A stretch of DNA of 64,000 bases from NCBI GenBank assembly GCA_021209875.1, contig JAGYVD010000008.1, forward strand, positions 2,727,501-2,791,500, written 5' to 3'. The notes under the pieces were generated by a model, which searched no databases, was not told where the DNA came from, and worked only from the letters and a program-made list of their open reading frames with translations. This DNA is from Rosellinia necatrix. Taxonomy: Eukaryota > Ascomycota > Sordariomycetes > Xylariales > Xylariaceae. A program made the position numbers and the translations under genes. Below are positions 1 through 11,336 of this stretch, piece by piece; within the stretch, counting starts at the first letter, position 1, and the number at the start of each line of letters is the position of its first letter.

Positions 1-494
1 TCATCCTGTATATTGACCACTGTCGCCATCCCGGGATTGGCAGGCTTGATCTGGGTATGAATGATTATGAAACCTTTCGAGATTTCAACTACTGACAATT
101 TAATAATGGTGGCATGGCGAGAGCCTTGTTCGTTATTGGACAATTCGCGTGCCCGGTGAAGTGTGCACCGCACAGGGCTGAGTACTATTACCCTAGCGCA
201 TTATTCCCTAACTACTATCTACTCAACTATCTGGTAGCCCAATTGGTTGGCATACATGATATTTCAACCCCTTTCTGGGCCTTGCTGCCGATACAAGCGT
301 GAAGCGACTCATGACTCTGGATATTTACGCCCTACTGACGGATAATACATTTAAAGCCCTGCCTACGGTAGGGCAGAGTGTGACTAATGTAGGAGGCAGT
401 TGTTTTGCCACCGCAAAAGCGATATAAATTCCGCTTCGTGCCAGTGTAGCACTGGCTATCGGCGCTGGCATACTCAATAGAACCCCATATTGGG
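1..494. other. Left-edge spacer, no gene seen
   Basis: This stretch lies downstream of the minus-strand SQS1 stop codon. The only open frame of note is a 62-codon plus-strand frame with no family resemblance, and I do not call it. The sequence may contain the 3' untranslated region of SQS1. Confidence 0.5.
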
Positions 495-2566
495 TTAGGT
501 ATCGCCTAGACCTGCCTTTGTCTTTTTGATGACGTGCATCAGCGGTACGGTGATGCCTTTGGTTTCAACTGTGCCTAGGGACATGCCCTTACTCCAACCC
601 ATCTTCTCTAGCATTGCCCTTCCTTTGTTCTCTACCCCGATCTCCGAGGCGTGCTGCCCAACGATATCTCCCTCCCGGAGAGTAAGGGACGACTTACCAG
701 CTCGAGACTTGCCGGTGCGGATCTCGGTTTGCTTGAGGACACGGGTCCGCTGGGCTACCTTTTCGTCCACGTCTACACGCGGGAACCACGTGCGTCTTAC
801 CCGGCTGAAAGCCTGCTCAAATAGGACCTCATCGTATGGAAGCGTAGTTTTAGTGCGATAGAGGACGGGATATCTGCCAATTCCTGCGCCAGCAGACTTT
901 GATTTGATATTGAACGTGCTAGCAATGACGTGAATGATCTTACGAGCTCCTTTGTCGAATGGTGGTAAGATAAGCCTAATCGAATTAGTCCATAAATATA
1001 CATCTAGTATGGAGTGGGGGCGGGGAAGGCACACCGTTCTTGGTCGCTGAGGACGAATGCCTCGATCTCGTCGGCTAGATCATCAAGAGACATGCCTCCC
1101 TGGTACTTTACGCGAAGATCGTGAGGATTCGCATTCGTGCCTAGTAAACCCTGCGACCGTAATTCCTCACGGGCCTTCTTCTTGGCTGCTTTCTTGAGAC
1201 GATCTTTTTGGACAGCGGCATTCAAGGCATCTTCCAGCTCCGAATCCGGTAGGCCGAAGAAAACAGGTCCTTTCTTCGATCTTTGTACACGCGACTTTTG
1301 TATATCCATTAGATCCAGTTCGTCGAACGCTTGTGCCATCCTCGTGGCACTTGGGAACTGACTGCCTCCTTGAAACATCTTGGATTTGTTCACGGCACTT
1401 TTCTTCTTGCGGCAAGGTATGTTTGTAGTCTTTACCCATCCATCATTGGGATTGGCACCGTCAAAAAGTATGATATCATCGCTTCCGAGGCCTAGCTCTT
1501 CTTGCTTGGCGAGGAGATGAGCGAGGTGCTCGTCTTCCGACTCGAACTGACGCTCTTCCGCCTCATCGTCCAGCTCATCCCCTGACTCGTCTCCACTAGA
1601 AGGCTGACTAGGTATTGCGTCACTATCTGTGCCACCCAAGTCACGGAGTATGCTAAAGGAATGAGCGCCGATGCTAGGACGCCCGATATCTTCCTCGCTC
1701 TCGTCCCCGTCCTCTAAATCGACTTGCATATTAGCTATATAATCAGCAATGATAGCAGCTTCATCATCATCCTCGTTTGAGTCCGTGTTTGGGCGCTTTC
1801 GCGAGGGCTTTCGTGAGGACAGGCGCTTCCGGGGATTTGAATCCAATGAGATAAAATCAAGCTCCCCAGTTTGGGGGGCCGAACCCGAGGTAAATGAAAC
1901 ATCAACAGTTTCTTTAACAAACGTCGATTCTAACTTAATTTCGTGCGGTGTAGTGGTATCCATACCATCGTTTCTGTTCTCGGCGGGTTTAGAGGACGGA
2001 CTCGTTTGCCGCCGATGACGATTGTTTCGACCTTTGAATAAAATAATTTCCTCGCTGGAGTCAGAGCCGATGTCCGGGATGTCAGCCAGATGCTCGCCTT
2101 GGGGTTGGCTTGGCTCGGCATGAGCCGCTTGGTTGATGTCTTGTGACACAAGCCCTCCATGACTGGGAGCGGGCGGGGCCAGATCACGATCTACATCGGG
2201 GCTGGGGAGCGTGGGTTTGGGCTCCGTCGATGAAGTCGCCTGCTTAGGAATCTCAAACTCCTTGAGGGGATCCATAAATCCAGCACTGATGAAAACAACG
2301 GGTTGATATCGTAGCCTGGCATCACGACCCCCATACCCACGGTTGCTAGCCGTATTCCTAGCTTCTTCGGCAAGCGTATAGCCTACAATGATCAGCATGA
2401 ACTAATGTTGACCGGGCGAGTCTCGGTGTTAATTACCATGAGAGCGAGCGAAAGGCGAGTGATCACGGTTGGCAGCCGAAGCGAACCTTTGGCGAATATG
2501 TTGAGGGGGAGGCCCCTTCGCTTTCGGGTACGTCTTTGCCTTGGGGCCGCTTTTCTTTCTCGGCAT
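495..2566 (-). CDS. SQS1: SQS1-like G-patch and R3H domain protein
   Basis: Three exons on the minus strand: 2566-2437, 2382-1035 and 975-495, joined by introns of 54 and 59 nt with GT-AG ends. The frame stays open and gives about 652 residues. The start at 2566 opens a lysine/proline-rich tail (MPRKKSGPKAK), as in fungal Sqs1. The middle is acidic and disordered, with many D/E/S runs. The last exon encodes an R3H segment (ILPPFDKGARKIIHVIA) and then a C-terminal G-patch (GRAMLEKMGWSKGMSLG). In yeast, Sqs1/Pfa1 uses its G-patch to stimulate the DEAH helicase Prp43 in ribosome biogenesis and splicing. Identity rests on domain order and recalled family sequence; the role in this organism is inference. 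It is divergent from ATG4 across a 1.8 kb spacer. Confidence 0.88.
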
Positions 2567-4349
2567 CGTGACAAAGGACTACCTGGATACTTGGATGGTT
2601 GATGCCTCGGGACGGGCGCCAAGACAACAGGCACTATTCTACGGGTACAGAAAATTCCTAAACTGGACAGGGCTAAGTCAGGACGTATGAATAAACGGTT
2701 GTTGATTCTGGCGAAGACCAGAGACTCATTGCCTTGTGGCCTGTATTAGACGGATATGGCTCTTCCCGGCCCAGAGTTGAATAGGGCGGCCGTGATTGGG
2801 CCTTGGTGATTGGGCCTTGTCGGGGTTGACCCAAAGCAAAAAGTTGCCACCCAAAGATGGGGATACCAATGCGTAGATAATGCACTACGTACGTGGGAGG
2901 GACACACTTCGTCGTTCAATTCAAGAGTGAATTGGTGCAAGAAAAGGATCCGTATGGTTTGCGACTTCAATGAGGGGGATGGGATGGGGGGGGGACTTGA
3001 ATAGGGTTTGCGTCGCGTTGAAGTTACAGTAGCATGGTGCAGTGACAGATCGATACACCTGGGCGGGCAGATAGGTAGGCACCTGTTCGGTTTATAGTCG
3101 TAAGGCAAGTGTGGATGATAGATCCAAGTATGGAATACGTCGTTGGATAGACGGGTCTGGATGCGGATGGGGGCAAACCTGGGCAAGAGGAAGCTTTATC
3201 GATAGACAAGTTCAAAACCTCCGGAGTTATGGGCTGTGTAATGATCGCATAACTGGGTAGGTAACTGCCTGTAGCCTGTAGGCAAGCGATCTCTCTAGGC
3301 AGCCTCAGCCCCCAAACCCAAACTAATCCCTCGGCGGATAAGGTACTTGTACCAGATCAGAACTCGGATAGGTAACTACCTAAACAACCTGCCTTGCCTG
3401 TTACCTAGGTACTAGGTAACATCTACTTTGGGTACTAACTGTCCTAGGTTAGGTCGGATTGGATATACCCACCTACCTAGGGTAGAGAGGTAGGTACTTG
3501 TAGGTACCTAGGTAGGTATGGATCTCGTACCTAATGGATAAAGAGAGGTAACAGGTGGAGACGCGCATGGTATGGGTATATACATGGACCTACACAGGTA
3601 GTTACTTACCTAGGTAGTTACCTACTGTATACTACCAACCCCAATAGGCCCCACAGATTACCTTAAGTACCTAAGTGGTGGTCTAGTGCACATAGTGCCC
3701 GGGAACTGTCCCAACCAGCACTACGTCAACTGGTGAGTTCCGGATGACTTGCTCTCCCGGGGGGCTCTGTCGAGAGCTCCCAAACCTTGTCCATCTGACC
3801 TGACTTCTCCTGGTTTACATCAGCTTAGCAGGTAGCATATTGTGCTTCTGCTACTTGAGACCACCCCCCTACGATCCCGCTCTCGAGACACCATCGTTCT
3901 TCACAAGTTCCTGCCTGACTGCATCACAAGTCGGCCAGGCGGTCAGATCAAGTCAAGTCAAGTCAAGTCAAATTAGGTCAAGTCGGCGAGTTACGTCCAA
4001 GGTGGGTTTGCTTCGCCGTGACATCCTGCGGCCAACCGTTCGTTGTCGGTCACCTCGGTCCATCAAACCTATCCTTCTTCACCTTAGTCCTCGGCCACGG
4101 GTACAAGATAGTTTCTTCATGTTAGTCAAAACCCCGGATGGATTGAACCCTCCGTCTAATCCAAGTCTTCCGGCTTAGGTACCTACATTCGTGCACCCCG
4201 CACAATACTGCGTGACATCGGGGTATCGTATCCGTCACCTCACCGGCTTGCCACCTCCTCTATCTTCTCTATCTCCCTAGCCACACGCACCACCTCGGGC
4301 CCAAGTCACCCCCTTGAACCGTCCCAGCGCCCGTCCCGACTCCGCTAAT
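2567..4349. promoter_or_regulatory. SQS1/ATG4 divergent spacer
   Basis: No gene is supported in this 1.8 kb. It holds the upstream regions of both divergent neighbours. From about 3240 to 3680 it is packed with degenerate TAGG/CCTA units, including TACCTAGGTA. A short TCAAG tandem repeat lies near 3947-3970. Open frames on both strands here are short, low-complexity and without family resemblance. Confidence 0.5.
3240..3680. repeat. TAGG/CCTA degenerate repeat cluster 1
   Basis: The strand shows repeated TAGGTA, TACCTA and CCTAGGTA words, several joined as TACCTAGGTAGGTA. The core CCTAGG is self-complementary. The cluster is purely intergenic, between two divergent genes. It is not perfect tandem DNA, so it could be a decayed tetranucleotide satellite or a dense set of sites for a DNA-binding protein. 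Confidence 0.7.
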
Positions 4350-5906
4350 ATGGATACTACGGTCGATATTGGGCGGCGCATCGTCCAGATGTTCTGGGAC
4401 CCGGAGCCAACCAACGATGTCATCCGTGACCAGCCTGTTTGGTGTCTCGGCTCGCGCTATAGGCTGAACAATAATAATCCCGGCCCAAAGCGCGAACCCA
4501 TCACTGCTGCTGTCGCCCCCGACCCCGAGGACTTGACAAGAGCCCCCGTCCCGTCCGCCGCCCAACTTCCCGAAACCCCGCCCGACTCTATATCAAGTAG
4601 TTTCGACGAGTCCTTGGCCTACGAGGATGCGCCTCGGGATGGAGGTTGGCCCCCGGCCTTCCTCGATGACTTCGAATCCCGAATTTGGATGACCTACCGC
4701 TCCGAGTTTGACCCCATACCAAGATCCCAAAACCCTCAAGCTCTCGCTGCCTTGTCATTCTCCATGCGGATCAAGACCCAGCTGTCCGACCAGACCGGCT
4801 TTGCCTCAGATAGTGGCTGGGGCTGCATGATCCGGTCCGGCCAGAGTCTTCTCGCAAACGCTATGGCTATACAACGACTCGGTCGAGGTCTGTCAAGTTC
4901 CACTCTTAGAACATCTGAAACCATGTATCGCCACCGCTAACACTGATACAGCATGGCGACGGGGTACGCGGGAAACCGAGGAGAGAAACATTCTGGCCCA
5001 GTTTGCGGACGACACGAGGGCTCCGTATTCAATCCATAATTTTGTACGCCACGGCGCCTCGGCCTGTGGCAAATATCCCGGCGAATGGTTTGGCCCCTCA
5101 GCGACAGCTAGGTGCATTCAGTAAGTAGCTTGCTATGCGCTCCATCAAGACCTCCGTGAGTACTGACCCGCTCACCTTGCTACCAGAGCTCTTACGAATA
5201 CCCACGAGTCTACTCTCCGCGTTTACTCCACCGGCGACGGCCCCGATGTTTACGAAGATAACTTCATGAAGATTGCGAAACCCGACGGCACAACCTTTCA
5301 CCCCACTGTCATCCTTGTAGGCACAAGGCTCGGTATCGACAAGATCACACCTGTCTACTGGGAAGCGCTAGTAGCCTCGTTGCAGATGCCACAATCCATT
5401 GGTATAGCAGGGTAAGTCAGAACGAACGGGACATCTGCATAATGTTCTATGTGATCTAATCAGCTCCTAGCGGGCGCCCGTCCTCGTCCCATTATTTCAT
5501 CGGGGTTCAGGGACTCTACTTCTTCTACCTCGATCCCCATTATACCAGACCTATCTTTCCCTACCGTGAGGACGTCGCCCAATACACGCATGAAGAGGTC
5601 GACACTTGCCATACTAGAAAGCTGCGCCGCCTGCATATCAAGGAGATGGATCCAAGCATGCTGATCGGGTTCCTCATCCGTGATGAAGAGGATTGGAGGG
5701 ATTGGAGGCGAGGTGTAAAGCATGTGCAGGGCAAGGCTATTATCCATGTGTCCGACTATGATCCAGTTGCCCGAATGGATGAACGCGGTGGAGTCATCGA
5801 CCAGGTGCAAACACTGAGCGATGACGACGACAAGGATGACGGCGATGACGGCAACGACGGCGACGGTGATACAATGGATGATATAAAGGATAGCCGGGAT
5901 GCATAG
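4350..5906 (+). CDS. ATG4: Cysteine protease ATG4
   Basis: Four exons: 4350-4887, 4952-5120, 5187-5411 and 5471-5906, with introns of 64, 66 and 59 nt; the spliced frame gives 455 residues. The peptidase C54 signature is clear: SGWGCMIRSGQ places the catalytic Cys near residue 159, and the later YFFYLDPHYTRP carries the catalytic Asp-Pro-His. ATG4 processes the C-terminus of the ubiquitin-like protein ATG8 so it can be joined to phosphatidylethanolamine, and later removes it from membranes. An in-frame ATG exists 36 nt upstream (4314), but family proteins begin near MDTTVDIGRRIVQ, so I prefer 4350. The first intron begins GTCTGT, an unusual donor, but joining there restores an LGR-A-WRRG sequence typical of the family. 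The C-terminus is an acidic D/G-rich tail. Confidence 0.95.
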
Positions 5907-6470
5907 GGTGAGCCAGGGGGGGCTGTATATCTTTTGAACTATACCATAGGGCTGGATTAGGCGTTCTCGGTTTGAAACGGTTTATTCATAATGGCCTTGG
6001 AGCTATGGCCACGGCGATTCACTTCTGGGTATCGTGTTGTCTCGGCGACCGGCAAGCAAACTGGGCTCCAGCAGTCATCGTTTCAACATCCCTACCCCCC
6101 TAAAATTCTCACGGCTAGGGAAACGTCCTGTACAGGAGTTGGTGTGCTCCGAGCCGTACCAAAGAGCGCTGTCGGGGGATGGGATGTTTGGTAGCAGCTC
6201 CCACTAGGGTATGACGGCCACGATGAATGTTACTCGGGTGGTTCCCTTGACTAGCCAGCGTCGGCTCCTACGTGTGTGGGCAACCCGAAGCATTCAACCT
6301 CTACCTCTGTGTCAACAAGCATACCAGGCTTTCTGTCGTACATATTCAAATAGCCTTAGCAACGCTAGATGAATAACATAGCCGGTCACACCCGGTCGGG
6401 TGATAGGTTCGGTATCCCCTGTCTGTTCTTCTTGGCGATGGTGGTTTATATGCCTTGATAATACGTATAC
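5907..6470. other. ATG4/JJJ1 convergent spacer
   Basis: Both neighbours end here, so this holds their 3' regions. I see no gene, repeat or RNA signature of note. A possible last exon of the JJJ1-like gene could fall in it (see that entry). Confidence 0.5.
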
Positions 6471-8249
6471 TCACCGTTTCCTCCCGCCCGGTTTAACTGT
6501 GGGCAGCGTACTCTTGGGGGCGGCATGGCCGGGGTTTTCCTTGATATGCTGGAAAAGCCCGCCTTTCGAGTCAAACGGGGCCCGACAGGTGATACACTAA
6601 AGATAGAATTAGTATAATCAGTATTTTGCACATACCTATGGAAAGGACGACACTGTCATTGCGTGAGCTGGTGCAGGGAACATACTGGGTGGCCCTCCTT
6701 TTCGGCGGTAGCCTGGCGAGCAGCCTTTTTCTGTTTCTTCGCCTTGGCCATGCCTATCTTTTTCGCTGGGGGTTTGTCGTCAACTGCTATTTCCTTCATT
6801 TTGGTGACTGCTACCTCAATGCTGTCTCCTTCATCAAGAGTCGGGGCACTCGGCTTTCCGGCCAAACGTGCCTCGACGGCATCTCGTGAGGCATACTCGT
6901 CATCTTCGCTTTCGGCATCCGATTTCGGTGCTGTGGGGCCGGATGCGACGGGGTCAGCGGGGTCAGCGTCGGTGCGGGACGAGGCCTCAAGCGGGCTACG
7001 AGAGCCTTGTGGTGACCGCGGTGTCCTTGTAGCCGCGTCACCCTCTGTGGCTAGTCCGTCCGCTGAGGCTGTGGGGCCCGGCTCTGCGACCTCACTCAAA
7101 TCGAATTTCGCGTCTTCCTTCTTCATCGCACGTTTCAGCTGCTGGACGGCCTTGAGATGTTTCTTGCTCTTTTCGTGGGCCTCGAACTGCTTCTCGCTCT
7201 TGAAACGTTTGCTGCATACAACACACTCGATTTCCTCCACCTCGGATTCGACCTCGCTTTCTGAGAATTCGTCCGTATGTACATCGTCGCCGCGAGACTG
7301 AGCCCACTCCGGCACGGCGGCCGCGCGATTCATCTTCTCCTGGTTGGCGGCGCGAGATCGTGCGGCCTGGGCAGCAGCCGAATCGCGTAAGATCTTCTGG
7401 CGCTCGGCCTCGGATTGGCTGTTCGGGACGTAGCGTGGGTCACGCTTTCGTACGAAGATGACAAGCGATCGCACAGCGTCGTTGAACTCGCGCATGGCAT
7501 CTTCGCGCAGCTTCTTGTTCTCCTTCTCCATGAGCCGGCGGACCCGCCGGTCGGGGGCGTCGGATAGGCGCCACTTGTCTTTCCATGAGAAACTGAGGCG
7601 TGTGGTGAAGTTGGACCAGCTGGTGTAGAAGGCCTTGGCAACGGTGTCGTCGTCGGTGGACTCGCCAAAGGATGGGTATTCCGTCAAAGCCAGGCCTTCC
7701 CAGTCAGCAGCAGCATTCTCCCCCTCGGCCAGGCGGTCAAAGGTCTCCCTTAATATGGTGAAGAAGCTGATCGGAGAGTCATCGAAAGGGACGGACTTGT
7801 TGAAACGGCCCATAATGGTGTATATGTCGTTGGTGGTAGTCAAGCGCACATTGCGATACTCGGGGGCAGCGTCAAAGTCGGCCGGGTCGTCGCCGCGCAG
7901 AATAGCATCGCTATGAGAGTCGTACCAGGCTCGCTCTTGAGGGTCGGCAAGAACCTCGTAGGCGGATTGGACCTCGGCGAACTTGCGAGTGGCTTCGTCG
8001 ACATTACCGAAGTTCCGATCCGGATGCAGCTCGAGGGCTTTCTTTCTGTATGCCTTCTTGATTCTGTACTCCCGACGGGGCCGGGTCAGTCAGGGAAGAG
8101 ACAGCGGGCAAACGGTAGGGGTGCCACGGGGAGCTAACTCATCGTCAGTAGCGGTGCGATCAACCCCAAGCAGCTGGTAGTAATCGGTCTTTTTTGGGGG
8201 CGCTGTTGGGGCTGGCAGTACCCCGTGTAGATGACTGCTCAGCGCCCAT
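6471..8249 (-). CDS. JJJ1: JJJ1/DNAJC21-type J-domain zinc-finger protein, one-base frame break
   Basis: Exons 8249-8139, 8063-6686 and 6596-6471, introns 75 and 89 nt. The N-terminal J domain carries DYYQLLGVD and the HPD motif (LELHPDRNF). A charged middle domain follows, then a C2H2 finger ([19 protein letters not shown]) and a second one in the last exon ([19 protein letters not shown]). That order is typical of Jjj1/DNAJC21, a cytosolic Hsp70 partner that helps recycle factors from pre-60S ribosomes. The ATG at 8249 (MGAEQSS) is one base out of frame with the J domain: a run of six T followed by five G on the plus strand (8190-8200) seems to carry one base too many. With one removed, the protein is about 537 residues. 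An ATG at 8347 is in frame without correction but adds unlikely sequence. A strong donor (GTGAGT) overlaps the stop at 6471-6473, so one more small exon is possible. Confidence 0.88.
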
Positions 8250-8659
8250 CTTGGTCTGATGATTCTAACGTGGATCAAAGCGCTGCGTGCGCATCCGGCA
8301 GCCAAGCCGGTACAAGATTCCCTTGGTTGGCTTCTCTTGTTGGTCAACCCGTGTTCACGTCAATAGGGGGTGCGGGGCGCTGGGTAGCTAAGTAGGTACT
8401 AGGTAAGTAGTTAGCATGTTGAAGCAAGTAGGTGGTTACCTATTGAACGATTGATTAGATAGAGAAGGGGAGAGGGGGGGGGTTGTTGTTCAAAAGATAT
8501 AAAAAAAAAATATTTAAAAATATGGGTAAGGTGACTTACCCTGCCCCTCTTGACCCCTCCAATGTCAAGGCTAAGCTTCCTCGTGGAAATTGCCTATCTA
8601 AATACTTAGGTAACTACCTAGGTACCTGGACCACACATGCATATGTTAGGAGGTACATA

Positions 8660-8691
<32 letters not shown>

Positions 8692-9432
8692 TTAACGTCT
8701 AATCTAGGTGAGGTACATATAGTACCTAGTAGGTAACAGATAGGTACTGGTCGAGGCCCCTCCACTACTTAGTTACCTACCTAGGTACTGTGATCTAGGC
8801 ACTCCTCCATCACAAAAAGGCACTAGTAGGTAGATTAGTAGGTATGTTGATAATGCCAGCCAGGTAAGTAAGTAGCTTACTTAGGTAACCAAGGTACTGC
8901 TTATGTATGTATTTTAGAGGTACTACATTAGGTAGTTGGGCAGGTACCTAGGTAGGCAGGTAACTAGCAGTCACCGAAGTACATAGGTAGGTACTGGGCA
9001 CTTAGGTTACCTAAGGGTATCGGGGAGGGTTTGTGATTTGTCACTGCTGCACGCCAACAACATACAAGTATATGTAGCACACCTTTCTTTCCCTCCTAAT
9101 GGCCGACCGTGCGACCACCTCGTCCATCCTAGTCGGAATCGCTAATCGCACTCCTAGCGACGATGGTCAGGCATGTCAGGCGCTTGGTGGAAGAGGCGAT
9201 GAGCCGGGCTGTCCCAACTAGGGCATGAATCACACGACATATTTCCCGACCCTGATGGATACCGGAATTGACTAACCGCCCTCAACCGTCTCGTTTCCTT
9301 CCTATCATGGGCTTGCCTAGGCACTCTCCTCCTACAGTTTGATCTATCCAGCCTACGGCCATTCGTATAGCTACACAGAAGAACAGCATCATACCCACAA
9401 AGCATTGGTTTATTGTCCTCCGGCGGGCTGGC
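8250..9432. promoter_or_regulatory. JJJ1/SPX-RING divergent spacer
   Basis: No gene seen. An A-rich stretch lies near 8494-8523, a perfect AGT microsatellite at 8661-8691, and a dense TAGG/CCTA cluster from about 8385 to 9015. It must hold the promoters of both divergent genes. Confidence 0.5.
8385..9015. repeat. TAGG/CCTA repeat cluster 2 with AGT microsatellite
   Basis: Repeated TAGGTA/TACCTA words with several full TACCTAGGTA palindromes (for example near 8619, 8779 and 8948). About ten AGT triplets sit inside it at 8661-8691. It is entirely intergenic, as are the other clusters in the window. Confidence 0.7.
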
Positions 9433-11130
9433 ATGAAGTTTGCCCAAGAGTTTCGGAGAGCTCTCCAACGAGAAGGTATAGGATACCCCAGTGTGGCCCC
9501 CTTGGTCTCTCCGTCTCTTCAACTCCTCCTTGGCTCTGCCCTATGCTGATGCGCGCCTCAGCCTTCCCTCAGAAATGGGTCGATTGCGCTATTCCTTATG
9601 GCCAGCTCAAGAAGTGCCTGAAGAAGGTCACCAGGGAGCTCGAGGAGATCGGCCTGGACAAGGAAACCCTCACAAGCCTAGCAGCTGTTCAACAACGGCC
9701 GTCGTCTAACGACACACCCGCCGACTCAGGTTTCAGCTATCATCTCGATGTCAATAGCATCGATGATGACAATGATGCAAAACCGCCTCGCTACCGCCCA
9801 AGGTTGACCATCTTCATTCATCTAGAGGACGGGGTCGCTGTGGATGCCAAATTGTCACCACCCACAAGAGATTTCTTACAGAAGCTTGCGCTCAGCAACT
9901 CGGCCACGGCAGGCACTCCCCTGTCATCCAAGGGTAGCCTACCGGTGCCGTCTATAGCATCATCCGATAGCCAAAACAGCGGCGTGACAGGCAACGCTAC
10001 CGACATTCGGCAGGTCGAGGTACCCCTAGTGTTTGATGCTGAGTTTTTCGGGATCCTTCAGACCGATGTGACAAACATTGGAGCACTGCAGGAAGAGGAG
10101 CAGGCGAAGCTCGAAGGTCAGATCGGGATTCTCGGCGAAGAACTTGGGAAAGCGATTGAGCCGTCTCGTGGACGGAGAGCCAGGGGAGATCTGGATATTT
10201 GGCGCCAGATCTTTGAACTCTATCTAGACGCTCGCATCTTTTTCTCCTCTAGAGAGAGTGATCATGGCGCCCGCACGAGCACTCAGGCCGTAGAGCAGCT
10301 TCGTTGGTTCCAAGATCAGGTAGTGCAACGGAAGCTCGTGCAAAGGCTGAAACTCGACGCAAGCCAAGCTGCCTTTGGAAATTTCGTAACCATCAATACC
10401 GCTCTGCTGTCTATCCTCAAATTTCAGGAGATCAATCGCCTTGCTGTCAGCAAAATATTGAAGAGTATGCCCGGCGCCCACAGCACTGATGATATCTACT
10501 AACTATGTTTGTCTTCCGTGATAGAGTTCGATAAACAAACATCGTTGGGCATCTCGACCACTTTTCCCGTCTCTGTAAAAGCCAGTCGCTCTCTCACCGG
10601 TAGTGTGGCGCAAGATGTGTGCGCTCGAAGTAAGTAATACTGAAGGCCAATTTCATGCAATCGTGTCCAGTTTTCAAGCGCAATAGCGCTCTGCCCTTCT
10701 CGCTAAACCAACATCAAAGGAGCTCTATGCCCCTTAAAAAAACCATCGCAAACCTCAGCTAAAAAGTATGTTACTAACCTTTGATACTGAAGTGTCTACC
10801 GAACTCGTCTCCGTCGTGCCCCAACTGGATGACTATCTTTGTCCCATTTGTTTTGCTATCGCATACTGGCCCGTTAGATTGCAGTGCCAACATATATTCT
10901 GCAGCCGGTGCCTCGTAAAGATGGCACGCAAGGACGAACGACACTGCCCCCTTTGTCGAGCAGATACTATCATGTTAGCAGGGCGAGAAAATTTCGATGC
11001 CGAGCGTGCAGCTTTCCTCCGAAAGTATTTCCCCAAAGAGGTCAAGGAGAAGGTACAAGCCAGTGAGCGCGAACGAAACAAGGAGATATTTGGACCCGCC
11101 TACAACAGTGTACACTGTTGTGTTATGTGA
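9433..11130 (+). CDS. SPX-domain RING-type E3 ubiquitin ligase
   Basis: Four exons: 9433-9475, 9562-10464, 10525-10629 and 10793-11130 (introns 86, 60 and 163 nt), 462 residues in one frame. The start MKFAQEF and the following AIPYGQLKKCLKK are the N-terminal SPX signature. The SPX fold binds inositol pyrophosphates and links proteins to phosphate status. The rest of SPX is interrupted by a low-complexity insert and resumes near FGNFVTINTALLSILKFQEINR. The C-terminal RING finger reads CPICF...CQHIFCSRCL...CPLCR, a full C3HC4 set. The last four residues are CCVM, a possible CaaX prenylation box. The last intron has a perfect TACTAAC branch site before its acceptor. Plant NLA has the same SPX-RING order; the target in fungi is unknown to me. 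Confidence 0.9.
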
Positions 11131-11336
11131 AAAAAGCCACCGTGCCTAGCTATGCCCCCGTTTCAACAACACAAGTGATTGTATGCGGCCTAGCTACACG
11201 AGATGTGGCATACACAGGTAAAAGCCAAGTTCATCGCCCAGGCGTCCTTGCCATGATTCCTGCCATAGTCAGATTCAGCTATGTCAGAAATCCTCGCAGC
11301 GAGCGGTTATTTGGAGGAGCCAGCCACGCTCCTACT

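Noticed and set aside
2746..3186. 146-codon minus-strand frame upstream of SQS1
   Set aside because: No domain, Pro/His/Ser-rich, next to a repeat cluster.
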